64,000 nucleotides of DNA from Knufia peltigerae (Eukaryota; Ascomycota; Eurotiomycetes; Chaetothyriales; Trichomeriaceae): positions 1-64,000 of the forward strand of contig JAPDRN010000097.1 in NCBI GenBank assembly GCA_030247855.1. Direction: 5' to 3'. The notes under the pieces are model-generated. The model saw only the letters and a program-made list of their open reading frames with translations, was not told the DNA's origin and made no database searches. Both the position numbers and the translations under genes were made by a program. Positions 52,939-63,972 of this stretch are shown piece by piece (positions within the stretch are counted from its first letter, which is position 1; each line of letters begins with the position of its first letter).

Positions 52939-53912
52939 TTGTGCGAAGACTGTCCTAGTAACGCAACACAACACAATAATTAAGTGCTCCCAACTGGTGT
53001 AGGAGTATCAGATGTTCAAACATTGTCCATTATGTACTCTCCGCATTTCCCACCAATGGATCCCTGAGCGTGGGCGGAACACGGTAAAGGTCGGCCTTTT
53101 CCTTATGCCGTATCATAGTTTTGGCTCGAGGCAATCATGGTTGCCTGGGGAAATACAACCAATCATCCTGGGGTCGATCTGCGTCCTCACTCTGGGGTTC
53201 GATATATTTCAAATGGGGCACAGGAGATGGTGTGGGGATGATATTCAGATGTGATAATCCAACACACACCAAGACCAGTCCTGATGCAGGCCGATTGATT
53301 CGCACACCTGTAAAGAGCCTACCTCTTAGTACCTACCAGGTAACTTTGCTACCGTACGTACGAATATTCGGAGCCGCATCTGTTTTGTCAGGTGACTTAA
53401 CTGCAGCATCGTGCAGCCTATCGAATCGATGGACGATTGTGACCCCGTGTGCGGCATAGAACGGGGGTTGGTAGCTCGACGTTGCGTACATGTATGCGGT
53501 CAAGATGTGGCGACATGTTGGGCCCTTGACTGGTATGACGCAGCTAGACGTTTGGTGTTCTCCTTGAGAATTGGAAAACGTTCAACCAGCCATCAAATAT
53601 AGAATATTCAATGACCTTCCCATGATATGTTATTGGTTTGGTCCATTGTACGAGAAGTACGAGGCACGCGCAGGAAGTGGCAATTGCGGCATCGCATCCG
53701 CCCGGAACGCAGCAACGATACTCCGTAAGGCTAAATCTACCCCTGCACGTGAGAGGCTTACCTAATGCGTTTAGCCTACTATTCTTAAAATGGCCACGGG
53801 CAGCGGAATGAATCGACTCAGCGATTGTAAAGCAAGTGGCCCAACAAGACTGCGTGCTCCTCCATTCTCTATCTATTTCTTCTGGCTACAAGAATTTCTT
53901 TCCCACCGCAGC
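52939..53912. promoter_or_regulatory. Divergent promoter, P450 / C2H2 regulator
   Basis: A 974-nt region between divergent genes. An in-frame ATG at 53790 could extend the regulator by 41 residues. No other gene or clear repeat is visible. Confidence 0.45.
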
Positions 53913-56883
53913 ATGGATGGCTCGACTGAAATGTTGGATGGGGCACAATCAGTACAACAGCCTACCCGTAGCCGTGGTCGACCTCGGAAAATCCGGTCGA
54001 CAAAATGCTCAACATGTGGCCAGGAGTTCTCCAAGATGGAGCATCTTCAACGACACGAAAGGAGCCGTTAGTGATGTGTTACCACAATGACGGAAATGAA
54101 AAGCGCTAATCGAATTCACTACAGACACAGGTGAACGTCCTTTCCCATGCTCACACTGCGAAAAGCGGTTTTCTCGAAGGTCAGTCTACTTCTAGCACCG
54201 ATCATAGGGTCCTGAAACTTGGCTTACAACTGCCTACAGAGATGTTCTCAACCGACATGTTCAGAAGCATATGAAGACTCTACCTCCTGAGACTGGTGTT
54301 GCGCAAGTAGTAGCACGGAGCCGCCGCCCTTCTCCCGATGAGGCAAATAACGCTAGTCAAGTCGATGCCAATCCACCAGCGCCACCAAGTGATCATTTGC
54401 TTGGAGATGTGCTTCGGGCAGATAATGACTTCGGCATGCCCGAATCATCACAGGCTTATCTTGATCCTTCCATCGCGTCATGGCAAGGGCCCATGGACCT
54501 ATTGAATACGACATCATCGATTGAGCCTATTCAACAAACACCAGCCATAGACCTTGAGTTGAATTCATTCGATTTCGGGCCCGACAAATTTCAATCGTTG
54601 GATGCAGACGTAATCAAGGATCTAGAGTACGACATGCAAGAATTTAACTATTCTGATACTCTTTTGTGGGATACAGCTGATCTCTCTGCTTTCAATGTGA
54701 CCTTTCCCAGTCCGTGGTTCTCCTTTCCAACACAACCACTCCAGTCTGTGACTCGGCAGCCTTGCAGTCCGCGGGAGGTAATACCCGACGAAAGATTTGA
54801 TCGGGTACGTTATTGTTGGCCTACGAGAAAGGCTGATACACGCAGCTATCAAACTTGGAATGAAGTTGTTACGCACCCCGAAGATAATGTCTTCTCTCGA
54901 TCACCAATTGAAGTTTCGATTGGCCATAATTTCTCCTCAAAGTGGGGGTTCGATTCAGATTGCAGACAACGCGTGATGACGACTTTGGGCGTTGTCGAGG
55001 GGGACGACCAATCAACCACCAATGACAATGTTGATCAAGGTCTAATATCCCAACCACCTGTTTTGCAGACAAACAGACAAAGGGCTAGATTTCCTTCGGT
55101 TAATACGCTCGACTTCAGTTTGGACCTATTCTTCGAACAATTCCACAGGTTCGTACCATTCATTCATGTTGCTACATTTGATGCCCGAAAGACGCCAGAT
55201 GTGTTGCTCGCGACGTTATGCATGCTGGGATTCATTATGATCAAGAGTCCTTCGGCAAAGCAATTTATCAATGAACATGGCATGGTGAGATTTTCACTCG
55301 AGATACAAAGACCACCATCCCGGGCTGATTATGACATTCTAGGTTCTTATTGCTCGTTGCCGTCAAGAGATTAGGGCAACCACAGTGCAGACCGCGGCAC
55401 CATTGCTACTATCCATCGTGGCAAGCTCGTATCTCTCTATATTGCTCGGCATTGTCATTGTATGTCTTACTTGGGGAGTTATTGTATAGAGCTTGATTAA
55501 TCCTATGTTAGGGAAAGGGTGACTCTGAAGCATGTCAGGGACTCTATACTGAAACTGTCACGGTGCGTCATGCTGCCCCTCTAGTATCAAAGTCCCTAAT
55601 GAACTCTAGGCAATGATCAGAAATGGCTTTTTCGGCGATGACAGTGTTCAAATGGTGGAAAAGGACCTGCCGGATGATATCCTTCAGGAACGTGATGGCT
55701 GGAAGATCTGGGGAAGGATGGAGTCCACCAAGAGGTCAGTTTCGGAATCTCAAACACTAAAGAAAAAATCTCTGACTTGTGAAGATTATTGATCGCCGTT
55801 GTCATGATTGATGCATTTTACTCGAGCACGCTAGACCTGGTTCCCATTATCCCCACCAAGTTTTTGAACTTATACCTGCCTTGCGACGAGAAACTATTTT
55901 TTGCTTCGTGCGAAGATGAATGGACCAAATCTTTACAAGCTGGCTGTAGGACATCATCATCCATCCTAGAATGTCATGCGGACCGAGTATCACTGTCGGA
56001 ACGAACCTTCTATCTCAACTCTCTTGGGCTCCATGGTATCCTTGCGACGGTATGGATCCGTCTTTCGGAGGCCCACCACAGACTCTTGTCACGCAATGAT
56101 TTGGCACACGAGGGTTCCGGGCTGGTACCGTACGAGGTCTACTCCCAAGACCGCTTTGCCAGGGCTATTGCTCCCTTCTTAGTTGACATGATGCAGTGGC
56201 ACGGAGATATCTTGCAGAATTCGAATCCCCACTGTCTCATCATGTGGAACATCTTGTGCATGCTACTATTAGGCAACACATGGATGTTTGAATTGGGCGC
56301 TGGAAGGCAAGGTGCCAAGCCTGCGAAAGCAGCTTTGCAATGTATTGCCTCTTGGGCCAATACTCCAGCAGCTAGGCGAGCCTGTATCCACGCAGCTCAG
56401 ATATTCTGGACCTGCTCGAAGAGGAAAGTCTCTGATGGTATGATGCTGCACTCGGAAACAGGTATGTTTCAGGCTGCTCTTGTACTCGGCTTGTACGTTC
56501 TAGTTACAAAGTCCACTTCCGATACCTCTTCGCAAGATCCATATTATGAGCTCCTCGCGGACCTGGACTGGAGAGACGTCGGTAATGTTGGCATGGGAGG
56601 ACCAGCTCATTATGCTGACGGCATAAACCTGCCGCCTGCAACGGCCTTTATCACCAATGGCGGCTGCCTTACCTTCTCTGGCATCCCAATAGCTGGAGGC
56701 TACGCCTCAGCAAGACGAATCCTGGTACACTTTGCCAATCTGCTAGAAGATGCTGGCATATGGCGGAAATCCGAGATCTGTCGAATTCTTCACATCATGG
56801 GAGATGTCCTCATGGAGGATGGCGTTGAAGAAAGCGCAAATGACATCGTCGCATTTTATAATCATAAAACTCCGCTCTTCTAG
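53913..56883 (+). CDS. C2H2 zinc finger / AT-hook transcription factor with fungal regulatory domain
   Basis: Seven exons (53913-54066, 54125-54179, 54240-55284, 55343-55459, 55512-55562, 55610-55734, 55785-56883) encode 881 aa. An AT-hook-like R-G-R-P-R-K (21-26) precedes two C2H2 fingers: C32-x2-C35 with H48 and H52, then T-G-E-R-P-F-P and C60-x2-C63 with H76 and H80. Both fingers are completed by splicing (introns 1 and 2). A long Asp/Ser-rich linker follows, then a fungal transcription factor domain from about residue 390 (L-F-F-E-Q-F-H-R-F-V-P-F-I-H). Such two-finger C2H2 proteins act as local or broad regulators in the nucleus. The start at 53913 gives the usual short N-terminus; 53790 is an alternative. 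It may control the P450 and the downstream NmrA/SDR genes. Confidence 0.86.
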
Positions 56884-57451
56884 GTGGCAGAATGGTCCTC
56901 GTGACACAGGGACACGACAAAGGTAAACCTTGCAATTTGCCGACCCGAGCGTTGCGACTGGGTACAAGTGAACGGCTACTAAATCCCTACGCAGTGCCTC
57001 CATTCACGTAAAGAACAGATCAACCCAGCTTCTCACTGCCCTCGGGCTCGCGGAGACTCCCATGTGGAGAAGGATTGGAAAGCAAAGTTGAAACCAGCAT
57101 CGGGAGAATTGTCCGTGTGGAGAAAGTATACTCTGCGCCGGCATTTCGCGAACCCCGGCCTCTAAACACTAGCCCGGAGGTCTTACTCCACGAGACACTT
57201 GCATCATACGTTACGGTATTGGATGTCTTGAGGCTCTCTAGACTCTTGGTCTCTTGTCTGCCAAATAATGCACGACCAACGATGATGGGGCACAAATTTC
57301 GTCGGAGCGTGGCACAAGGGACACAAGTCACAACCCAGGGAATCAATAATGGATATAAAAGGCTGCTCTATCTGCCAATGTTACAAAGGTCGGCTGGGCC
57401 TCGGAGACTATATCAGCATTCAATCGAGCAGGAATCTGACTTGGACCTACC
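56884..57451. other. Intergenic, promoter of the NmrA-like gene
   Basis: A 568-nt region with the regulator's 3' flank and the NmrA-like promoter. No gene is seen. Confidence 0.45.
57354..57361 (+). promoter_or_regulatory. TATA box of the NmrA-like gene
   Basis: TATAAAAG, a full TATA consensus, about 91 nt before the ATG at 57452 and on the coding strand. Confidence 0.6.
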
Positions 57452-58473
57452 ATGTCGTCCAAACGTATCATTGCAGTCCTAGGCGCAACTGGCGTGCAAG
57501 GAGGTGCTGTGAGTAGCAATCTTTCCCCTTTCCAGTCTTCCTCGCCCCCTCCGAATGAATACCAATCAGAGGTTTCTTTGCTTAGGTTGTCCGCTACCTC
57601 GCGAAACAAGGAGAATATGAAATTCGCGGCCTTACCAGGGACCCCTCCAGCAACGGCGTTGCCAAAGAACTGTCTCAGCTCCCAAACGTCACCATGGTCA
57701 GGGCACATTTCAACGAACCTGCCACGTTACTCGATGCCTTCACCGGTGCCGAAGCCGTCTACGCCCTGACAAATTTCTACGACGGCGAGAACCAAGGCAA
57801 CCCTCTCCAAGAGGCTCAACAGGGCATCAAGATTGCCGACGCCGCCAAGCAAGCAGGCGTCAGGTTCCTCATCTGGTCCACAGTCCCGAGTGCCTTACTC
57901 AGATCCAAGGGCCATTTTGATTCCCCTCGCCTAGTGGAAAACAAGTTTTATGTTTCGGCGTATCTGAAGCAAATCGGGCTGCCTCACGTCGATGTGTATT
58001 TGGGGTTTTACTATGAAAATTGGCGCAATTTTGGCCTGTTCTCGATTTGCGAGTCTGACGGCGCCGTGAAAATCGTCCAGCCCATCATGAAACCCGAGAC
58101 GAAGATAGGGATGACATGGATCGAGCGTGACCTAGGTCCAACCGTGGATGCCATTCTCAAAACGTACCAAACTAGACCAGACTTGATCGGCCCGTGCAAG
58201 GAGGTCTACTGTGTCGGCGGACACCACAGTACGGCAGAGGTGGCGAAGGAGATACAAAGGCAGACGGGTCGGGAGACACGTATCATCACGGCGCCGCATT
58301 CGGGGTTCGACGATCTCGATGTCATGTACCGGTACTACAACGACTATGGTCTGTACAACGAGTTTCCGGTCCCCACGAAGGAAACTAAGGATCTTGGTAT
58401 CAAGTTCCATACCTTGGAGGAATTTGTCAATGAGGGTGTCGTACCATATATCAATGGTCTCGTTGGGAAGTGA
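57452..58473 (+). CDS. NmrA-like NAD(P)-binding protein
   Basis: Two exons, 57452-57508 and 57586-58473, encode 314 aa. The 77-nt intron (donor GTGAGT, acceptor GCTTAG, phase 0) links G-A-T-G-V-Q-G-G-A to V-V-R-Y-L-A. The N-terminal G-x-x-G-x-x-G dinucleotide motif (11-17) is that of the NmrA/HSCARG group of atypical SDRs, followed by R-G-L-T-R-D (Arg for NADP) and D-A-F-T-G-A-E-A-V-Y-A-L-T-N-F. The catalytic Y-x3-K of active SDRs is not seen, which agrees with a redox-sensing or isoflavone-reductase-like role. Founding member NmrA controls the GATA factor AreA; most paralogues near metabolic genes have no assigned role. A TATA box lies upstream. It is convergent with the SDR at 58749. Confidence 0.9.
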
Positions 58474-58748
58474 CGGAGAACCACTACCGCCATGGTGGCG
58501 GGCCGTATTTCAACAAAGCCGAGGCTATAAACCTGAGATAGTCACCGTGGAGGTACAATCAATGAGAGACGAATCCGAACCTTTGGTTATTCTCTGCCTG
58601 CATCAACAACGCAGAATTGCTATGGTTCGAATACATATCCCCTACATTCATGATTGGGCTGGAAATCAGGCACAGTATATAGAGTAGGGGACACGGCAGT
58701 GTGGCGCTGTACAGGTTCACTCGTTTTATTCAATCAGCCACCCTTATC

Positions 58749-59813
58749 TCACCATGTGAACTTCTCTCCGACGAAACTCTCACTGAGTTCCCACAACTTA
58801 CGAGCGATGGCCTCGTCGACGGCATACGGCTGGACATCACCGACCTGGCAATCACTGAGAAAGTAACCCTTGCCATCGCTGCCTGGTCGACCGAGTTTGG
58901 GATCCAACGCGGCGACGAGAGTAGTGCTGGCTCCTGCCTCAAGCGATTTGACCGAACCACCACGGGCCGCTCTCGCCTCGAGGGCCTTTGCGAGCCACTC
59001 CTTGTCCGTATGTCGAGCCAGTTCACTCTTCATCTCGCCGGGGTGCAGGGCGAGACTGAGGATGCCGTATCTGGCGTACAGCTTGTCGTTGAGGCCGACC
59101 GAGAACAAGACGTTGCTGGTTTTGCTTTGTCCGTAAGCGGCAAAGGGCATGTACACCAGGTCTTCATTAGCGGGGAGTCCTGCGGCCTTCAGCATGGCCA
59201 CGTTGGGCTTTTCGGACTCGGGGAGATCTTTGACGGGCTTGGTAAAGTTGACGTCACTGACACGAAGGGGTGAAACCATGGTACCGACGCTGCTGACGTT
59301 GATGATTCGGACGAAACCAGAGGAGGAAGTTTTTGCTGCGGCGATCAGTTTGGGCATGATGATGTTGTCCAACAAGAAATGACCGAGGTGGTTGGTGGCA
59401 AAGTGCATCTCGATACCGTCGACGCTGAGCGTGCGCTGGGGCAGGTTCATGACTCCGGCGTTGTTGATGACGAGGTCGATTGTGGGAACGTCGGACCAGC
59501 TCATCACGGTGGACCCGGCTTTCTTGATGGAGGATTGAGAACTAAGGTCGACTTCCAAGAGGCGGTAGTCTATGTTTGGATATTTCGAACTCAGAGCGTC
59601 GATACATTCTTGGACCTTGGAGGGCGAACGGCCGGCGAGGATGAGACATTTTGGGCCTTGTGAAGCGAGAGCCTCTGCGGTGGTATACCCGATGCCCAGC
59701 TTGTTGGCACCAGTAATTAGGATGGTTCTGCCTTTGATGGATTCTGGGAACGCTGCAGCCACAGAAAGAGCTTCGGTATTCTGGTTGAACTCGGTGTTGG
59801 TTGTGGCAGTCAT
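58749..59813 (-). CDS. Short-chain dehydrogenase, retinol dehydrogenase/WWOX-like
   Basis: A single 354-aa exon from ATG 59813. The cofactor motif is T-G-A-N-K-L-G-I-G (about 34-42), with L-A-G-R-S at the end of beta-2 suggesting NADP(H). N-N-A-G-V-M, N-H-L-G-H-F, the Ser of N-V-S-S, and Y-G-Q-S-K follow, completing the catalytic tetrad. H-P-G-E-M-K-S-E-L is the substrate-loop region. This layout fits the fungal oxidoreductase group related to retinol dehydrogenases and WWOX. The substrate is likely a hydrophobic alcohol, ketone or aldehyde. There is no targeting signal. It is convergent with the NmrA-like gene 275 nt away, and its promoter faces the Zn2Cys6 gene at 60590. Confidence 0.92.
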   Translation of the reverse strand: MTATTNTEFNQNTEALSVAAAFPESIKGRTILITGANKLGIGYTTAEALASQGPKCLILAGRSPSKVQECIDALSSKYPNIDYRLLEVDLSSQSSIKKAGSTVMSWSDVPTIDLVINNAGVMNLPQRTLSVDGIEMHFATNHLGHFLLDNIIMPKLIAAAKTSSSGFVRIINVSSVGTMVSPLRVSDVNFTKPVKDLPESEKPNVAMLKAAGLPANEDLVYMPFAAYGQSKTSNVLFSVGLNDKLYARYGILSLALHPGEMKSELARHTDKEWLAKALEARAARGGSVKSLEAGASTTLVAALDPKLGRPGSDGKGYFLSDCQVGDVQPYAVDEAIARKLWELSESFVGEKFTW

Positions 59814-60589
59814 CGTTACGATATGAGCCGGCAGAAAGTTCTAGTTACTACGTGATGACGAATTGTCGATGCTTCTGGCAACAGTTGATACTCCTCGTTC
59901 TGGAGCTCTTTGAAACATGGTCATGATGGAATATATATAACTCAGTCTGCCTTGGTGGGCACCATGGGTAGAGCCATTCTATCGTTGAGCCAGTCAAACC
60001 ACACACTTTCCGAGGACGTTCAGGGGCCACTGTCCACTGAGCTGCGGCATTTGTGGTACCAATAATGCACCTCTTTCCGGAGATAAAGTAGAAGCACAGT
60101 GATCGGAGGTGAACAGTGCAGCCTTCGCATGAAAAGAGTGATAATATGCATATGCAATCGGGTGGATTCGAGCAGTTCGACGGAATTAAATGCTGACCCA
60201 GTCACAGTCTCCACCAGATCCAGACAACAACGAATCAGCAAAGCACAGATCCGAGCAAACCAATCAAGCTCGATACGGAAAGAATCATTGGCATCTTCCG
60301 GCTATCGTGAGATGGAACGTCGATCCCACACACTGTTCTCCGTATGCAAGTGTGCGAATACACACTCCCTTGTCCGGGTGGCTTGCAGATTGCTTGTAAC
60401 GGACCCTGAATGAGAGTTCGTTGCCTGAGTTATCTGATTCCTTTACACGAACCATGTCTCGACGTTTCCGAGCTCAGTCTCAGATCGGTTGTCATTGAAT
60501 CAATCACACACTTCTCCAGAGGGTTCTCTCTGCCACCAACCATGCGCCACTTTGGACTTACCCTACCTTTCGCCACTACTCATTAAACA
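59814..60589. promoter_or_regulatory. Divergent promoter, SDR / Zn2Cys6 factor
   Basis: A 776-nt region between divergent starts. A TATA-like element for the SDR lies at 59931-59940. No gene or clear operator repeat is visible. Confidence 0.45.
59931..59940 (-). promoter_or_regulatory. TATA-like element of the SDR gene
   Basis: Reads TTATATATAT on the minus strand, about 120 nt before the SDR start codon. Confidence 0.45.
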
Positions 60590-62689
60590 ATGACCGGGAA
60601 GAGTAAGTCAACAGTGACTTCTACTTGCCGGCCAACAACGATTGGTCCTCCGAAAGCACGCAAGGTCAAGACTGGTTGTCGGACTTGTAAGACCCGCAAG
60701 GTCAAGTGCGATGAATCACGGCCGGCCTGTCGCCGATGTCTCCAGACTGGTAGGGTATGTGATGGCTATGGGATCTGGGGTGGGGGTAACAAGCCTGTTG
60801 TCCCGAACCATGTGACAACAGAACAACAGTCGAATCCTGATCGGGATCTCTGGCGTTCGGGAGAGTATGTCGAAAAACTAGGACAATTCCGGCCCAGGTA
60901 CCTTGCGGAGGACTCAGCAGATCATGCTCGTCGGTATGCAGGTGCACCACAAATCGAAGCAGACGATCAGTTGTCCTTGATGTCCATGAAGGGCACAGCT
61001 TTACGACTCTTTCCACTCCATCTCTTGCCGACCGACCAGCATGGATACATGGAGTGGTTCATGTGCAGGACAGCCCCGAAATTGCCAGGTGCTTTCAAAC
61101 AGATCTTCTGGAGCGACCTTCTCCCCCAAGCAAGTCAATCGGAACCAGCCATATTGCATGCAGTCTTGAGCCTCGGATCAATCCACAAGAGAGCCGTGTG
61201 TGGCTTGATCCCTTGCAGTGAGACGAGCGCAAGGGACACCGCCAGTTTGTTCACTCTTCAGCAATTGACTCTCGCCACAGGTAGCCTCCGTGACCGGATC
61301 TCCAACAGAAGTAAAGCCTCACTTAGGGTGGCCATCATTGCCTGCGCGGTTTTTGTCCAGCTGGAGTATCTGCAAGACAATTATCAGACCGGTCTCACAC
61401 ATCTCCGGCACGGTTTAATCTTGCTTGAGGAATTTTTGGCTCACGACAACGACAACAGGAACGGCGGAAACAATCTCGGGGATGCCAACGATGAGTCCAT
61501 CATTAATTTATTTGTGAATTTGCTGATACAAGCGAGGCTTTTGGGTCAAGACGTCTACCGTGCTCAACTACTTCCTCTGCTGATTGACAAATTGGATGTA
61601 CCTCAACGGGAATTCCAATCGTCCTCACACGCCAGAAGATGCCTCGAGCGTATTTTCCTTCGGATTTTTAGTCTCGTGGACGAGACCAAGTGTAGAATCT
61701 TCGCGGAGAGTTTGTCGGATCTCGCGAGCCTGTTGCCGTTATCTCGGATGACGGAAATTCGTCAGGACCTGAGCCTGTGGCTACAATCTTACGAGAGAAG
61801 CATGATGAGATTCCGACACACACTCTCGTCCTTGGAATTCTATGCCTGGAAGCTTCTGTTGCTTCTCCACACACTGGCATGTCTGATTGCACAGGATACG
61901 TCGTCTTCTACTACGAGTAGATACGAATCTACAGTCGACGTTGGCGCCACCACACAAACGCCCTCAACACGTCATCCGACTTCTCCTTCAAGCCCTGTTG
62001 AAGAGAGTCAGGAGAACTTTCCCACCTCATACTCCTCAGCGCCTACGACGAGCTTCCTCGGCTCGAGCCACGAGCACAGTTTGCATACTGATTCGAGTTC
62101 GGCAGCAGATTCGGCAGAGAATGGCTTGCTGCCCATCAATCCATGCCTCTCCGTCGTGTCGCAGTGTGCTTGGCTTTATCACAAGGTCCGCGACCCGGTG
62201 TCTGACCTGCACGAGACTCATCCCCTTGACGTCAACGAAACGGCTGCGTCTTCGGTGGCGGATATCGGTTGGATGCCGGCACTTTACTACACGGCCATTC
62301 TCGCACGAGATGCCACGACGAGACAGGAGGCGGTCAGGTTGTTGTACCTCAAACCTCACAGGGAAGGTATATGGGAGTCATATCTTTCTGCTGTACTCGC
62401 TGAAAAGATTATTGAGATCAAGGAACAACAGAAGATCACGACGAGCAGCAACAGTAACTCTGCAAGGAATCCAGGGGAGATTGAATCTCCGTCATCGGAC
62501 TCATCGTGCAGCAGAGTACGGGGGATTCTTGTCGAACTGCCATCGAGTTCTGATGCGAAGGTCGTCCTGACGTATACGACGCGCATTCGAGAGAGAAGTA
62601 TTGCAGGAGAAGAGTCATGGAGTAGTGGGAGGTGCACTTATGATTTGAGAAAAAGCTGTTGGACGGATGAATGCCGTTCTACGAACTAG
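60590..62689 (+). CDS. Zn2Cys6 transcription factor (third)
   Basis: A single 699-aa exon. The Zn2Cys6 cluster has Cys 30, 33, 40, 47, 50 and 57 (spacing 2-6-6-2-6), preceded by basic K-A-R-K-V-K-T and followed by D-G-Y-G-I-W-G-G-G, the pattern of the Gal4-type group near UPC2/Pro1-like factors. A helical regulatory region follows, of the type called fungal-specific transcription factor domain 2 (A-L-R-L-F-P-L-H-L-L-P, about 143; L-V-D-E-T-K-C-R-I-F, about 363). A Ser/Thr-rich insertion occupies about 440-515. It differs in spacing and in the middle region from the two factors of the left-hand block, so it is not their close paralogue. It should act in the nucleus; it may control the divergent SDR (inference from position). 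Confidence 0.9.
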   Translation: MTGKSKSTVTSTCRPTTIGPPKARKVKTGCRTCKTRKVKCDESRPACRRCLQTGRVCDGYGIWGGGNKPVVPNHVTTEQQSNPDRDLWRSGEYVEKLGQFRPRYLAEDSADHARRYAGAPQIEADDQLSLMSMKGTALRLFPLHLLPTDQHGYMEWFMCRTAPKLPGAFKQIFWSDLLPQASQSEPAILHAVLSLGSIHKRAVCGLIPCSETSARDTASLFTLQQLTLATGSLRDRISNRSKASLRVAIIACAVFVQLEYLQDNYQTGLTHLRHGLILLEEFLAHDNDNRNGGNNLGDANDESIINLFVNLLIQARLLGQDVYRAQLLPLLIDKLDVPQREFQSSSHARRCLERIFLRIFSLVDETKCRIFAESLSDLASLLPLSRMTEIRQDLSLWLQSYERSMMRFRHTLSSLEFYAWKLLLLLHTLACLIAQDTSSSTTSRYESTVDVGATTQTPSTRHPTSPSSPVEESQENFPTSYSSAPTTSFLGSSHEHSLHTDSSSAADSAENGLLPINPCLSVVSQCAWLYHKVRDPVSDLHETHPLDVNETAASSVADIGWMPALYYTAILARDATTRQEAVRLLYLKPHREGIWESYLSAVLAEKIIEIKEQQKITTSSNSNSARNPGEIESPSSDSSCSRVRGILVELPSSSDAKVVLTYTTRIRERSIAGEESWSSGRCTYDLRKSCWTDECRSTN

Positions 62690-63108
62690 AATATGTTTTG
62701 ATGCTTGATGGATGTAGTCCACATACTGTAGAATATCATACCACTCGACTTCGACTGTATATACAATCTCCAATCTGAGAAATAGTCGTATCCTATCACT
62801 CGATATGCAAAATATGATGATGAGAGGAAGCTTCAAGCGTGTCGTGTTGGAGAAATAAAGAGGATCGATGACACACCGGACGTCACATATTTGTTACAAT
62901 TTCCCCCCGTATTTCGTACTTATGTTTTCTGTGGTCCAAACAGTAAACACGTTGTCATTGAGCGATGAATGTACAGTAAAGATGCACGAGCTGTGATTGT
63001 TGTTTTATTTTCCTCTCATTATCACCTACAATCTTAACCTGCGGCACATGTAGTCTCGTTTTGATTCCTTACGAGTACCTATATACCCTGTACCTAAGGT
63101 CTCTAGCC
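62690..63108. other. Intergenic, Zn2Cys6 3' flank and lipocalin-like promoter
   Basis: A 419-nt AT-rich region with no supported gene. Confidence 0.45.
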
Positions 63109-63687
63109 ATGACCAACACCACCACCACCAACAACACCAGACTCAACTTCCGCGCCCCCTCAACAACCGCAGCCACCATCGCAAACGACGACAACTACAC
63201 CAACTTCGACCTTCCTCCATCCTCATTCCTCCACGGAAAGTGGTACGTCACCCATTCGACCCTACCCATGTGGAAATCGAACCGAGACGTGACCATCACC
63301 TACACCCCCCTCGAGAATAATGTCGACGTGTTGGATGACCTGGTAGAGTACCGACCTAAAAACAACCCACAAAGGCGAAAGACTGTACAAGGATACGACA
63401 CGCCTTCTGCAGACGTTTCGGCAGCTTACGGGTGGCGAGGGAAAGGTTGGCTCAAGATCGCATCCAGCAAGTGGCAAGTACTGGGGTACGGCGAAGAAGA
63501 TCAGGCTTGGTGCGTCACGTACTTCGAAAAGACACTCTTCACACCGGCGGGGATAGATGTGTATTCGAGACGGAAAGAGGGATTGTCCGAGGACATGCTG
63601 AGGCGGATCAGGAAAGAAATAGAAAACATCAAGGACGGCAATGTCCAAACATTGGCAGGGTTACTTTTTGAGATTGAGCATACATGA
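63109..63687 (+). CDS. Small lipocalin/calycin-like protein of unknown function
   Basis: A single 192-aa exon from ATG 63109; the frame in front begins at TTG. The N-terminus is Thr/Asn-rich and disordered. From about residue 40 the pattern F-L-H-G-K-W-Y-V-T-H-S-T-L-P-M-W resembles the G-x-W strand A of the calycin/lipocalin barrel. Alternating strands follow (V-T-I-T-Y-T-P; W-K/L-K-I-A-S-S-K-W-Q-V-L-G-Y), and a C-terminal helix carries R-R-I-R-K-E-I-E-N-I. No signal peptide is present, so it is probably intracellular, unlike classical lipocalins. Conserved proteins of this type occur in many fungi without known ligand. Function is not assigned. Confidence 0.72.
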   Translation: MTNTTTTNNTRLNFRAPSTTAATIANDDNYTNFDLPPSSFLHGKWYVTHSTLPMWKSNRDVTITYTPLENNVDVLDDLVEYRPKNNPQRRKTVQGYDTPSADVSAAYGWRGKGWLKIASSKWQVLGYGEEDQAWCVTYFEKTLFTPAGIDVYSRRKEGLSEDMLRRIRKEIENIKDGNVQTLAGLLFEIEHT

Positions 63688-63714
63688 CAAACCCAGAAGA
63701 GACGGGGAAGGAAA

Positions 63715-63972
63715 TCATGACTTGTGACTACGAGACAACAAACATCCCAAATCCGAACGAGTATACCACCCTCCGTCGAGAAGATCTTGTTCCATGGCCG
63801 CCCATTTCTCGAGTTTTCCACCTTTTGTGGTTTTCAAATCAAGATCTGCAAACTTGACGTCGATGATATCAACACCATCATCATCATCATCATCATCATC
63901 ATCACCACCAATATCGTGGTCGACACGGCTTTTTTTCAACGCGACGAAACAACTACAATCTCTCAACGCCAT
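63715..63972 (-). CDS. Hypothetical Asp-rich protein, possibly cut by the window edge
   Basis: An open minus-strand frame of 85 codons from ATG 63972. The same frame stays open to the window end, so this may be the last exon of a gene beginning outside. It starts M-A-L-R-D-C-S-C-F-V-A-L and contains nine consecutive Asp encoded by a trinucleotide repeat, then V-D-I-I-D-V-K-F-A-D-L-D-L and a helix-like K-L-E-K-W-A-A-M-E. No domain is recognised. The 3' end lies only 27 nt from the stop of the lipocalin-like gene on the other strand. It could be a shadow frame. Confidence 0.35.
   Translation of the reverse strand: MALRDCSCFVALKKSRVDHDIGGDDDDDDDDDGVDIIDVKFADLDLKTTKGGKLEKWAAMEQDLLDGGWYTRSDLGCLLSRSHKS
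63875..63905. repeat. (CAT)n trinucleotide repeat
   Basis: About ten CAT/ATC units, read as poly-Asp (GAT) on the minus strand in the hypothetical frame 63715-63972. Confidence 0.9.
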
